In this document: piece by piece, positions 33,401 to 40,644 of the stretch | Layout: each line of letters opens with the position of its first letter | Numbering within the stretch: the stretch's first letter is position 1 | DNA from: Spirometra erinaceieuropaei | Taxonomy: Eukaryota > Platyhelminthes > Cestoda > Diphyllobothriidea > Diphyllobothriidae | Direction of reading: 5' to 3' | Length of the DNA stretch: 64,000 nucleotides | Assembly: GCA_902702965.1 (NCBI GenBank) | Contig: CACRXP010000396.1 | Location: 541,250-605,249 of the forward strand | Made by a program: the position numbers and the translations under genes | The notes under the pieces: generated by a model | Database searches by the model: none | Seen by the model: the letters and a program-made list of their open reading frames with translations, nothing else | Told to the model about the DNA's origin: nothing

Positions 33401-35202
33401 GTGGGCGTATTTCTTTGAGTGAAAAAATCACTGGTTGGACAAGATTTCAGTTCAGTTCACTTTTACTAAGAGAAATATAGGCGGGCGCCTTTGAACGCGT
33501 TCCTACTCGAGCGATTTGTTTATTGGGAAGATCATTTGGAATATCGGGAGAGACCGGTACGCCATCCATGTAGAACTGAAATTGAGGTTGTGGCATAATC
33601 CCAGAACAACTATTATTGTAACTTTATTCTAATGATGGATCCTGTCCGATCACGTGAAGGGTGCCGCAAAATGACTACAAGACATGATTTACATCTTGCC
33701 AAATGCACTGGTCTAAAAGATCCACCCGCACCCTCTCCATTCATAGATGCACATTGTCGCCTACTCTTCCATGTATACCGGATCCTCCACCGCGCCTTCG
33801 GCTCCGGGTGGTCTGGCCGTAATTGGCGTCTTTTTCCAACTGACCACTGATCAATCCAACTCCAGTCTATCAAAAATGGGCGATCTCTTATCCTTGATCA
33901 ACCGGCTCAGAACGTCAGGTTCAGAAACCGAGATGCAGCCGTTCGATCCGAGGGTTGTGTTACCAAAAAGCAGGGATCAGTTCTTCCGCTACTACGGTTC
34001 TCTCACTACACCACCATGCACAGAAAACGTCCAGTGGACGGTCATGAGGGATCCCCTCTACGTAACCACTGCAGAGGTAATCTTCCATCCAGTTTTCCCT
34101 CTGCTTATATTCACATTTTGCTTAAATAATGCTAAATTGCAAGTTGAAGTTGGGTCGTGGTGGTGTCAGCAAAAGCGTCAACCTTTGTGCAGAGAGAGAA
34201 AGTGTGTTCTGGACTCCCTGGCTTTTCACGGAAGTATAACGAGCTTGCATATGTTAAGAAAACTCTGAAGTAGCAGTGTTGGGGGGTTTATAGTGTGGCA
34301 ATATAACTTCTAATTCAAGAGTCTGTACAGTTCTCTAACACATGTTCATCGTAGTGGAAAATTCGGTTGGTTACTTTGAAGAAGCCTGTCAACATTGGCT
34401 GACAAGGATGCCCGAGCACAAACGGGCGATGAGGTGGTCGCCCAGGTTGGCCGTGAGGCCAAGGTCCGTGTAGTGAAGGGCATGGGTAAGCTGAGGGACA
34501 ACTCGGCGGCTGGAGATCAGACATGATGTCAGGCGTCAACCCCCAACTGACGTTTGGAGGCAAGTAGTTTGTTACGGATACAAATTTTTAACTCTTAGGT
34601 TGTGAGGTCTAGCAGCTGATTATTTTGTGCGCAACCAGGGAATATCGAGTCTAAGTAAGTAAGCACACAACGGAGACATAATGCACCACATTAAATCATG
34701 CTCCCCACACAGAAGTTGCCTACGGGTGTTGGGTTCATAACGTACCCTATTCGTCTTGACGTTCTCAAGATGGAATATCACAGTGGAAATTTCCTTAACA
34801 TAATCCCCGCAGCAGAGTGGTTAGAATTATACTGCTCATTTTCTGACTATGAGGGATCACTTATCCCGAGTATATCTGTCATTCTGACCGAATTTCCTTC
34901 TTTGAACAAACGGTTGCGTTACTGTGAACCCTCTGAGATAATAATACTAACCAGCAATACCTAAATCAGTGTTGTTATACTCCCTTAAATCATAGCTGGA
35001 CCTGCTGCGATCCCTTCAGTTTGGAAGCTCTGATGACAGAAAGCCGATGCAAGACAATTTTCGCCCGGTGCAAATGCTCAATCCAATAGGCACAGCACAA
35101 CCACGAGTGCTGTACAAATCCTGGTCTGCGGCTTCACGTCCCGTTGCAGCCTCTCTCTCCGTATTCGCCCTTTGTTTAGCTCTCTTCATGATTTCCGTCT
35201 AA
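15373..35202 (+). CDS. CA-2: complete five-exon GPI-type alpha-carbonic anhydrase (319 aa)
   Basis: Exons are 15373-15430, 19525-19737, 26271-26422, 33747-34076 and 34996-35202, summing to 960 nt. The product has an N-terminal signal peptide and an alpha-CA domain. His94 and His96 are in HFHWG, Glu106 in GSEHTLDG, His119 in the MHIVAY start of exon 4, Thr199 and Thr200 in SLTTPPC, and the shuttle His in NNGHS. A hydrophobic C-terminal tail (SLSVFALCLALFMISV) follows a small-residue stretch, as in GPI-anchored proteins, so the enzyme is probably anchored on the outer surface. Position 92, normally Gln, is Gly (VDGYHFHW). Intron 2 is 6.5 kb and holds LINE, PLE and ribozyme repeats. Intron 3 is 7.3 kb and holds a LINE with an intact ORF, an interstitial telomeric tract, a MITE and a tRNA gene. 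Confidence 0.92.
15796..16735. mobile_element. Palindromic TA-MITE in CA-2 intron 1
   Basis: Left end cagtagatttgctaaatcatg after TA (15794-15795); right end gttaacctatgctg before TA (16736-16737). 940 bp, diverged, both arms present. From 16740 to 17040 nothing was seen. Confidence 0.8.
17045..18340 (-). mobile_element. PLE lineage A: RT C-terminus, GIY-YIG endonuclease and tail
   Basis: The minus-strand ORF 18335-17739 encodes the end of the RT: YVARYLNDTFVVIDRDQLL, then NNQLAFLDVLICRKDCGG and LYRCVETHCSEPEDKL. The catalytic YxDD is YLND, so the first Asp is lost. The overlapping ORF 17742-17230 has VVYRIWCICGQSNYVGETGRQ, the GIY-YIG motif with its following Arg, then EHAAAV and SRELLESWF. 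The tail contains a hammerhead at 17084-17125. The 5' part is missing. Confidence 0.85.
17084..17125 (-). ncRNA. Hammerhead ribozyme motif, family A, full core
   Basis: Minus strand: stem I GTCT with AGGC (4 bp, one G-T), core CTGATGA, stem II GATTC/GAATC (outermost pair changed to G-G), then GAAAC-GTC before AGGC. All catalytic positions are intact. Confidence 0.7.
18341..18421 (+). pseudogene. PLE RT fragment with YVDD, left of a LINE insertion
   Basis: It encodes RPKFWARYVDDTCIVIERDQ then ALTFKD, the RT catalytic motif with both Asp. It abuts the inverted PLE-A copy head to head. The frame breaks where LINE sequence begins, and PLE resumes at 19080. Confidence 0.7.
18422..19079 (+). mobile_element. 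5'-truncated CR1/jockey-type LINE, 3' end
   Basis: It encodes QAFRIIRGQDCSLVPEDFFEL, TTTNLRGHPFKL and LDTRKFFFSNRV, the C-terminus seen in the intact LINE at 26483-29479, then a 3' UTR ending in aataaactgaactgaactg. The tail is a TGAAC-type repeat, unlike the ATACA tail of the intact element. The host bases acatc occur on both sides, a likely short target duplication. Confidence 0.75.
19080..19238 (+). pseudogene. PLE RT fragment, right of a LINE insertion
   Basis: It continues 18421: HLNAVFADIQFTMEEEENNQ, LAFLDDLVCRKDCGG and FRKATNTMQVMNL, matching the PLE-A and PLE-B RT C-terminus. Confidence 0.7.
19525..19737 (+). CDS. CA-2 exon 2
   Basis: The acceptor atatag precedes 19525 and the donor gtaagc starts at 19738; 213 nt. 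It encodes PAWSYTNSQSNPNTW, then MCSGWAQSPINL with the disulfide cysteine, an N-glycosylation sequon NAT, and ends NNGHS with the shuttle His. Confidence 0.92.
19985..20425. mobile_element. Short MITE candidate in CA-2 intron 2
   Basis: About 75 bp at 20002-20075 (gcgcttttaagggcaacggt, atagagaacgaccccgctta, ctgtcagtagactatgg) recur in inverse orientation at 20330-20405. The enclosed ~260 bp have no coding potential. No clear target duplication was identified. Confidence 0.6.
20630..20840 (-). repeat. Ribozyme repeat B, degenerate copy with hammerhead remnant
   Basis: Minus strand: agttctaaattggagtatc, taccagaaagtagacaag, ctgggggaccc, then the ribozyme region at 20737-20665. The core reads CTGGCGA and GAAA is GGAA, so it is dead; TATCGGC and the ACGGGTGT palindrome remnant are visible. 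Confidence 0.65.
21120..23696 (+). pseudogene. Decayed CR1/jockey-type LINE (EN and RT remnants)
   Basis: The endonuclease is recognisable (TINVRSLLSKFNEL, DVISLTETWL, GYQLFRRDREGRQGG, TVYRPPRKE, MGDYNGP). Then come linker (FYGYIRQGTRNKDPIP) and RT ([34 protein letters not shown]). The catalytic FADD has become CADY. Several frameshifts and stops are present. Repeat R4 lies inside it at about 21990-22165. Confidence 0.85.
21990..22165 (+). repeat. Repeat R4, copy inserted in the LINE remnant
   Basis: It holds gacagttcgaccatcg, gatgtccaccgtgtgcccca, acttacgcaggggtttatag and gcatctacctacactc. The same blocks occur at 63760-64000 (minus) and in part at 36190-36340 and 49000-49130. LINE protein similarity is lost across this stretch and returns after it. 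Confidence 0.6.
23697..23778 (+). repeat. Ribozyme repeat B, 5' piece split by a PLE
   Basis: It begins with the 3' half of the hammerhead (gaaacatgcgtgtctgggctt, intact GTC and TGGG) and continues ctagtacc...tagtatgg to atattactaact. The repeat resumes after the PLE at 26051. Confidence 0.65.
23820..23861 (-). ncRNA. Hammerhead motif, family A, in the inverted PLE-B left end
   Basis: Minus strand: stem I GTCT/AGGC, core CTGATGA, stem II GGGTTC/GAATCC with one G-T pair, GAAAC. The cleavage triplet is TTC instead of GTC, so stem III is weakened. Confidence 0.6.
24128..25690 (+). pseudogene. PLE-B reverse transcriptase, broken
   Basis: The N-terminal part has LVIVPADKGRSTVVLDRTDY (split by a frameshift) and QSYVPCESNP. 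The RT follows: RFYGLSKVHKEGSPLRSIV, SFDVRSLFTSIP (then a stop at 24763), GTPMGLPISGLIAE, and the catalytic region reading stop-VGDTF where YVDDTF is expected. Then ENKQLAFLDVFVCRKYCG and LYRHVETHCSEMGDKL. The GIY-YIG part is frameshifted near 25590-25680. The Penelope-like family is clear and the copy is inactive. Confidence 0.85.
25920..25985 (+). ncRNA. Degenerate hammerhead A motif at the PLE-B 3' tail
   Basis: Plus strand: CTGATGA near 25927, CCGAAAC near 25958 and GTCGGCC after it, in the right order and spacing for family A. Stem II and stem I pairings are poor. It marks the sense-oriented tail. Confidence 0.4.
26051..26225 (+). repeat. Ribozyme repeat B, 3' piece split by a PLE
   Basis: It continues tactaactgcctgt as in the dimer at 47240, then runs through gtagacctcgaatata to tagttaatttctgaggaaat, which also occurs at 54620. 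It ends about 45 bases before CA-2 exon 3. Confidence 0.6.
26271..26422 (+). CDS. CA-2 exon 3 (zinc ligands; Gln92 replaced)
   Basis: The acceptor cttatacag precedes 26271 and the donor gtttgt starts at 26423; 152 nt. It encodes RVPRGKWKVTLNAKAKNYY, then DGYHFHWGGANDRGSEHTL. The residue two before the first zinc His is Gly where CA-1 and CA-3 have Gln. The reading frame stays open through the donor into the LINE that follows. Confidence 0.92.
26455..29806 (+). mobile_element. CR1/jockey-type LINE with intact ORF, in CA-2 intron 3
   Basis: The first ~30 intron bases still match CA-3 intron 3, so LINE sequence starts after about 26455. The element carries one long ORF (26483-29479), a ~270-nt 3' UTR and a tail of ATACA-type repeats at 29758-29793. 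No ORF1 is present, so the copy is probably 5'-truncated. It lies in sense with the host gene. Confidence 0.85.
26483..29479 (+). CDS. LINE endonuclease-reverse transcriptase (998 aa)
   Basis: This protein would nick target DNA and reverse-transcribe LINE RNA from the nick. The APE-type endonuclease spans residues 49-270: [37 protein letters not shown] (about 185) and GASDHIVM (about 260). The RT spans roughly 490-750: [67 protein letters not shown] and the catalytic FADD near 711. The C-terminus has LEYGMPSW and [20 protein letters not shown]. ATG 26483 is the first Met in what seems LINE sequence, but the frame is open from CA-2 exon 3 at 26271. There are no stops or frameshifts, so it may be recent. 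Confidence 0.88.
   Translation: [998 protein letters not shown]
29893..29952 (+). repeat. Degenerate interstitial telomeric repeat
   Basis: TTAGGG units occur imperfectly in a row (ttagggttaagggttagg, attaggggttatg, ggggttagggttagggg), about 90 nt after the LINE tail. TTAGGG is the flatworm and general metazoan telomere repeat. The sequence from 29955 to 30360 has no recognisable feature. Confidence 0.75.
30361..31352. mobile_element. Palindromic TA-MITE in CA-2 intron 3
   Basis: Left end cagaaggtgggttaactcat; right end tagaccacctactg before TA (31353-31354). The left flanking TA is mutated. 992 bp with both arms. Confidence 0.85.
31360..31690 (+). repeat. Repeat R5, copy 1
   Basis: The stretch atgaatctgattggccagtt, ctggtgctcacgtgcagaca, ttcgcgag and gagacaggcgctggNagtag recurs in inverse orientation at 45180-45310. 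No coding potential. Function unknown. Confidence 0.5.
32106..32111 (-). terminator. Pol III T-run terminator of tRNA-Val
   Basis: Six T residues on the minus strand lie 11 nt past the tRNA 3' end, a standard RNA polymerase III terminator. This supports a live gene over a SINE-borne pseudogene. Confidence 0.75.
32123..32195 (-). tRNA. tRNA-Val (anticodon AAC)
   Basis: The minus strand folds as a complete 73-nt cloverleaf. The acceptor stem is GGTTCCG/CGGAGCC with one G-T pair. The D-arm region is GTGTAGTGGTTATCAC (A box), the anticodon loop CTAACAC gives AAC, and the T arm is CCCAGTTCGAAACTGGG (B box). It matches animal tRNA-Val(AAC) closely with no broken stem. It lies antisense within CA-2 intron 3. 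A T6 run follows 11 nt downstream. Confidence 0.9.
33028..33510 (+). repeat. Direct repeat pair in CA-2 intron 3
   Basis: atttcagttcagttcacttt, then actaagNgaaaNataggcggg occurs at 33028-33075 and again at 33446-33492. The cagttcagttca block is the complement of the TGAAC-type LINE tail. Between 32220 and 33020 nothing was recognised. Confidence 0.45.
33747..34076 (+). CDS. CA-2 exon 4
   Basis: The acceptor ttcatag precedes 33747 and the donor gtaatc starts at 34077; 330 nt, phase 0. It opens MHIVAYSSMY, has the third zinc His, GGLAVIGVFFQL, and SLTTPPCTENVQW with the active-site Thr pair and the disulfide Cys. Confidence 0.93.
34996..35202 (+). CDS. CA-2 exon 5 (C-terminus with GPI-type tail)
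   Basis: The acceptor atcatag precedes 34996; 207 nt to a TAA at 35200-35202. It encodes LDLLRSLQFG, KPMQDNFRPVQMLNP and RVLYKSWSAAS, followed by a hydrophobic C-terminus (LSVFALCLALFMISV) with no residues after it beyond the stop. This is the layout of a GPI-anchor signal. Confidence 0.92.
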   Translation: MDLLRSLQFGSSDDRKPMQDNFRPVQMLNPIGTAQPRVLYKSWSAASRPVAASLSVFALCLALFMISV

Positions 35203-35364
35203 GGAATTGGCTTTGAAGGCGAAGTTCATTCCTCCCCTTCTCCCTTTGAGAGGATGATTGTTCAGTTTAGGGTGTTCTCGAAATAAGAACGTGTACTTCC
35301 CAACAGGTCTTGTTCTGTCTTCAGTGTCTTGAGTTTATGGGTTACCTTGTTGGTTTATTCCATC

Positions 35365-35600
35365 AGTCAGTATATTTAGAGTAAATGACAGGAGACCTGA
35401 AAAATCCATCTAGACGGTACAGATGTAAGGGGAAATAGTTGAATTGCAAAAATTTTGCTTCCAATTTTAGTAAGGAGAATTCATAAATCTATTAAAGAAA
35501 CATAAATCCGAAAAGGGTATGGTATTCGCGAAATAATTGCGAAAACTTTGTTCACCGCATTCAGACCTTGAAAATGTCCATATATGTCAAGTTTGTCGCG
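35365..35600 (+). repeat. Repeat R6, copy 1
   Basis: atttagagtaaatgacagga, gatgtaaggggaaatagttg and gcgaaataattgcgaaaact recur in inverse orientation at 51990-52215, the intron of CA-3. It follows the 3' end of CA-2. Confidence 0.5.
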
Positions 35601-35789
35601 CAAAAAATAGTCTATTGAAATCGTGTTAGTAGTATATTTATAGTCATTTCAGTAATCCGTTAGATCAGGCTTCGGCAGCTTGGGTTACCTTTCGGCAGGT
35701 GAGTATCCAGTTGTTTCTTGAACACACTCACGGTAGGGGAAGTAAGAACATACTCTAGCCAACTATTCGGGCGCTACATTGGATTGCCT

Positions 35790-36145
35790 TCGTTTAACAT
35801 GAACCGGTATTTTGGCGCCGGTACGTAGACGACACGTTTGTCATCGTAAAGAAGGACATGCTGCAACATTTCCACAGCCTGCACAACGAAGTCCTTCTTG
35901 ATATAATATTCCCGAGGGAAGAAGGACAGGAACAGCAGTTGTACTTCCTGCCTGTGCTTGTCAGACGAGACCTGACCGGTGAACTTGAAACGAAGGAAGG
36001 GAGGAGGGCAACGAACACCACACAGCCCTCAATTTTCACAGCAATTATCCGGTGCCTCACAAACGAAGCTGTGTGAAGACGCTCTTCAAACGGATCCAAA
36101 CTCATTGCAGCAAACCAGAGGACAGAGCACGTAAGGCCTGGATCA
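35790..36145 (+). pseudogene. PLE lineage D RT fragment with intact YVDD
   Basis: It translates as FWRRYVDDTFVIVKKDMLQ then HFHSLHNEVLLDIIFPREEG and LYFLPVLVRRDLTGELE, with KTLFKRIQTHCSKPED downstream in a shifted frame. The catalytic motif is intact, but the sequence is clearly different from lineages A and B. Confidence 0.7.
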
Positions 36146-36179
36146 TTCAAACTGGCCTATTTTTCATCGTAACAGGCGG

Positions 36180-36510
36180 ATTGTCGAAGTCTGACAGTTT
36201 GACCGTCGTTGTCAAAGATATCCACCGTGTGCTCCACAGCAGGGTGAGAGCAGCACGGTGTCATGATGCGCGTGATTTCTTTTACAGTGATAGTAGACTT
36301 TTGCTGCATCTACCGCACATTCTCCTCCTCCCCCAAGACATTTTCAATAAGATTGGAGGAGGGAGAGGACTCAGGTGGCTGGCGCGGCCGGAGCTGCCCC
36401 TGGGCGTACCACCATGCCCTTACTCTGCAAAAGACACTTGACCAGGATTTTAAGCAACAACAACAACGAGAAAGACGGCTGGCGCGAGATTAGCCGCCAC
36501 TAGACGTGTG
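36180..36510 (+). repeat. Repeat R4, copy 2
   Basis: gacagtttgaccgtcg, tccaccgtgtgctccacag and gcatctaccgcacattctcc align with R4 elsewhere; the downstream part (gactcaggtggctggcgcgg, gaccaggattttaagcaac) aligns with 49170-49270 and 63700-63780. From 36520 to 36920 nothing was seen. Confidence 0.55.
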
Positions 36511-36924
36511 GCCATATCCTACCGAAGTATAAGCCCTTGACGGCGGCCACAAGCACAGGCTACGCCAATGTGGGCTTGCAGTTGGATGAAACAGTGTAAA
36601 AATTGGTTTGCCGACGTTGTTCAGGGCTTTCCCAACTCCTCTCATTGCTGTGAGTTCTGGCAAACTGATCTACGAGGCTGACTGAGGATTAGGGATCAAA
36701 AAACCCACTTGAATAAGAAACACATGTAACTGGCTTTGGGATTGCAAAGCAGGCATGCGGACCAGGTCTTCATCTTCCTCCAAGACATTTGTCCTCAATG
36801 CATCGTATAATCTCCGTAATCGATCAGCCTAAATGAGTGGACGGGGGAGAAGGCGATGACCATAGACGATGTGAGGATTTGGTCGGTAGAAACAGTTTCT
36901 TTTTGAAAGTACTATATTTTGTGG

Positions 36925-37302
36925 TAGGGGGCGCTCACCGATCGTTTCTACGGCACTCATTCGTTCCGCTGAGTCTTACGGGCTCTCTCTCGAGCCCAAC
37001 CAGCAGCCGCACAGCGGAGCATGATATAGGTAGAATGGTATTACCGACAAAGATAAGAGAGACTGGAATGGCAATTTCTGGCTTATTAGCTGTCGTCAGC
37101 CAGTTATACCCAACCCCGGGGTGTGGAACACCCGGGCTCGTGGCCCATTGGTTTGCGGCGTGGACTTATAACTAACAGGTCTCGAGTTCGAGCCTCGGGT
37201 GTTCCACACTTCGAGGTTGTGTATGACTGGCTGACGACGGCTAGTAAGCCAGAAATGGCCATTCCAGACTCCCTTGTCTTTGTCGGTAATACCATTCTGC
37301 CA
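36925..37302. mobile_element. tRNA-derived SINE, inverted duplicate
   Basis: From 36925 to 37132 the SINE reads on the minus strand, and from 37133 to 37302 on the plus strand. 37036-37132 and 37198-37302 can therefore pair as a long hairpin, with the tRNA-like part (ttggtttgcggcgtggac, gagttcgagcctcgg) in the loop. From 37305 to 37855 nothing was recognised. Confidence 0.75.
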
Positions 37303-38162
37303 CTACTATATTCTTTATATTGGGAATGCCTAAAAGCGGCAACTGTAAAACAGCTGAGGTGTAATACGCCAGAGATGGAAGGGCGTCCAGGTCAACTTGA
37401 GCGTATGAGAATGTCATCTCTGAATCAGAATGTGTGTCCACGAAACCCACCGATCCGACGCTAACAAGTTCCTACTGCCTTAAAGTGTGAACGAAGTTGA
37501 TGTAAAAAGCATTTTCGGATCACAGCCACTGACTGTTCGGAGAAAAAAACACAAGTCCAATTTCGCAACCGTCTTGATATTCGGACTAATCGCCGCAATT
37601 GAGACGGCCGAGGCGTGGCAGTCATACACAGCTCCGTTAGCATGCCTCGCATGTGATCCTTCGCAGTCAAGATGAAGGATGTAACCGATATTTCAGCCTG
37701 GCGTTCGGAATCACTTTTAAACCCATCGACAGAAAGGGCAACAGATGGGGATAGTGGGGGCACAAGGGTCACAATATCTTTAGGGACGTATATGATGCAC
37801 TTGAGAATGGGTACTAAAATTAACAGCCTCGTTCTGTCATCGCAACTGATTCTACTTCCCTAATAGAAAGCGAGCTCGCCGCGAGCGAGCGAAATCTAGC
37901 GGATAGTGGGTCTTTAGCCTGGTCGTGATTTGATTGGTTCTCGGGTCGGCTGCGCCGGCGTCGCGAAGACCGCAAGCGGCCGAACATACTTGCACTTGAT
38001 TATCGATTAGCTTCAGCGCCCAATAGTCCTCCCGCTTTCGCCGGTGCCACTTTTTGCTTTCTCACGCTGCAGTGCGCACGCCGTGTCTCGCTCAACGCTG
38101 TCATTTTCTACCCTACCTGTCTTTGTCTTTGTGTTCTATTTTGTCCCCTTTTACTAACAATT

Positions 38163-39408
38163 ATGTTTACTTCTGTTAGTAGGCGTAAGCACGTAGAGAA
38201 ACGGAAAAAATAATACGAAAACTCAGCGAAGAGGTGAGGGAAATGCCGTCGTCGGACACATAACCTAGCAGTTGGTCGGAAAGCGTCACGGACGAGTCTA
38301 ATTCTTCAACTTCGCTAGAGTACGAACGCTCTTCTTCGTTGGACGGTACCAGTGCGTCTACGGACGAAGAAGTTGGTTCAACGGCAGAATTAGAGGAGAA
38401 GGATTCAAGCGCTCGTGAAGCTGTGCGAAAGTGGGCTTTGCGGTCGAAAGCTTCCCATTCGCATTTGACGATCTGCATTGAAACCGTGGTTGCCGGACCT
38501 CCCAGCTGACGGACGAACGCTGTTGGGCGCCACATACTTCTCTGCACCGATCACGGCAGTGGTGAGTACATGCATTTGGGTCTTGCCGCTCAGGTGAACG
38601 CGCAGTTGCTTAATCTAGCTCTGCCCCCTTCAGTATAAGAAGTAGTTTTCAGCCTAGCAATAGCTGGTCTTCCAATCCATAGGAAGACTAAGCGTGAGTT
38701 TTGGCCTATTTTAGGCAGAATTATGAAGCCAATATTAAGTAAGGTTCTCACTGTAGATACATACCGTGGATTTGGTAAGCCTTCGGACGTGCAGGCGTTC
38801 TGCAAACCGTTTGTCGACGATTTATTGTCGTTGAATAAAGACGGTTTGCGGGTCGATGCGGGTAACAAAACTCTGCGCTTCCGTCTGGCTTCCGTCATCT
38901 GTGATGCTCTAGCAAGAGCTTTTATTAAGCAGATTAAGAATGTTAATGCTTAATATGGCTGCGAACGCTGCTGCGTTAAGGGGGAGTACGTAGATAAGAC
39001 AGCTTATGATAGTGTCTCCGAACATGCTAGGGCAGATGAGGATTTTTTTCCAGGGACGATGACTGCCATCGTATTGGCGTGTCGCCATTGCTGGCGTGCA
39101 ACGTAGGAATGGTAAGCTCCTTCCCCTTAGATCCTTTACATTTGGTTTACCTAGGTGTTATGAGAAGACTTCTCAACTTGTGGCTGCGCAGCCCTAGGGA
39201 AAGTGCATATAGGCTGTCTGCATCGGCAGTGTCGGCTATAAATAATAACTTGCGCGCGTTGGACCCCTACCTGCCGAGGGAATTTTCGCAGCGCGCTAGG
39301 TCATTAAGTGACATGGACACCTGGAAGGGTACAGAACTACAAAAGGGGACCCACTGTCTGCATGAGCATGACCGTACTAGGCAGCGTACTGCTGTGAAAA
39401 GCAGTTAG
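38163..39408 (+). pseudogene. Transposase-like gene, left arm (broken)
   Basis: Readable blocks are MKPILSKVLTVDTYRGFGK, DLLSLNKDGLRVDAGNKTL, FRLASVICDALARAFIKQI, CERCCVKGEYVDKTAYD and SFPLDPLHLVYLGVMRRLL. These match a family of animal transposase-like proteins, possibly TNP2/CACTA-related. The N-terminus is acidic and Ser-rich with many frameshifts. The family assignment is by recollection of similar proteins and is not certain. Confidence 0.6.
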
Positions 39409-39416
39409 AAGTGCTT

Positions 39417-40644
39417 TCAAAACATACATGGAAGCACACCATTAAGAACAACTACGCCAGTGTACAACAAGAATTGGCGCAGTTCTGTACCCTTCCAGGT
39501 GTCCATGTCATTTAATGACCTAGCGCGCTGCGAAAATTCCCTCGGCAGGTAGGGGTCCAACGCGCGCAAGTTATTATTTATAGCCGACACTGCCGATGCA
39601 GACAGCCTATATGCACTTTCCCTAGGGCTGCGCAGCCACAAGTTGAGAAGTCTTCTCATAACACCTAGGTAAGCCATATGTAAAGGATCTAAGGGGAAGG
39701 AGCTTACCATTCCTACGTTGCACGCCAGCAATGGTGAAAAAAATCCTCATCTGCCCTAGCATGTTTGGAGACATTATCATAAGCTGTCTTATCTACGTAC
39801 TCCCCCTTAACGCAGCAGCGTTCGCAGTCATAGTAAGCATTAACATTCTTAATCTTCTTAATGAAAGCTCTTACTGGAGCATCACAGATGGCGGAAGCCA
39901 GACGGAAGCGCAGAGTTTTGTTACCCGCATCGAGCCGCAAACCGTCTTTATTCAACGACAATAAATCGTCGACAAGCGGTTTGCAGAACGCCTGCACGTC
40001 CGGAGGCTTACCAACTCCACAGTATATACCTACAGTGAGAACCTTACTTAATATTGGTTTCATAATTCTGCCTAAAATAGGCCAAAACTCACGCTTAGTC
40101 TTCCTATGAATTGGAAGACCATCTATTGCTAGTCATACAACAACTTCTTATACTGAAGGGGGCAGAGCTAGATTACGCAACTGCGCGTTCACCTGAGCGG
40201 CAAGACCCAAATGCATGTACTGACCATTGCCGTGATCGGTGCAGAGAAGTATGTCGCGCCCAACAGCGTTCGTGCGTCAGTTGGGAGGTCCGGCAACCAC
40301 GGTTTCAATGCCTAAAGCAGATCGTTCAAGTGTGAACGGGGAGCTTTCGACCGTAAAGCCCACTTTCGCACAGCTTCACGAGCGCTTGAATCCTTCTCCT
40401 CTACTTCTGCCGTTGAATCAACTTCTTTGTCCGTAGACGCACTGATACCCTCCAACGAAGAAGAGCGTTCGTACTCCAGCGAAGTTGAAGAATTAGACTC
40501 GTCCGTGACGCTTTCGGACCAACTGCTAGGTGATGTGTCCGACGACGGCATTTCCCTCACCTCTTCGCTGATTCTTCGTATTATTTTTTCAGTTTCTCTA
40601 CGTGCTTGACGCCGTATTTTACGTCTACTAACAGACGTAAACAT
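39417..40644 (-). pseudogene. Transposase-like gene, right arm (less damaged)
   Basis: The minus strand starts MFTSVSRRKIRRQARRETEK and has a long Ser/Glu-rich stretch, one broken region near 40070-40310, then MKPILSKVLTVGIYCGVGK, CDAPVRAFIKKIKN, CERCCVKGEYVDK, SFPLDPLHMAYLGVMRRLL and WKGTELRQFLLYTGVVVLNG. It extends slightly further than the left arm copy. A frame break near 39720 and stops remain, so it is inactive. Confidence 0.6.

Noticed and set aside
37139..37210. A tRNA gene in the SINE
   Set aside because: A and B boxes are present, but acceptor and anticodon stems do not pair and the unit is repeated; tRNA-derived SINE.
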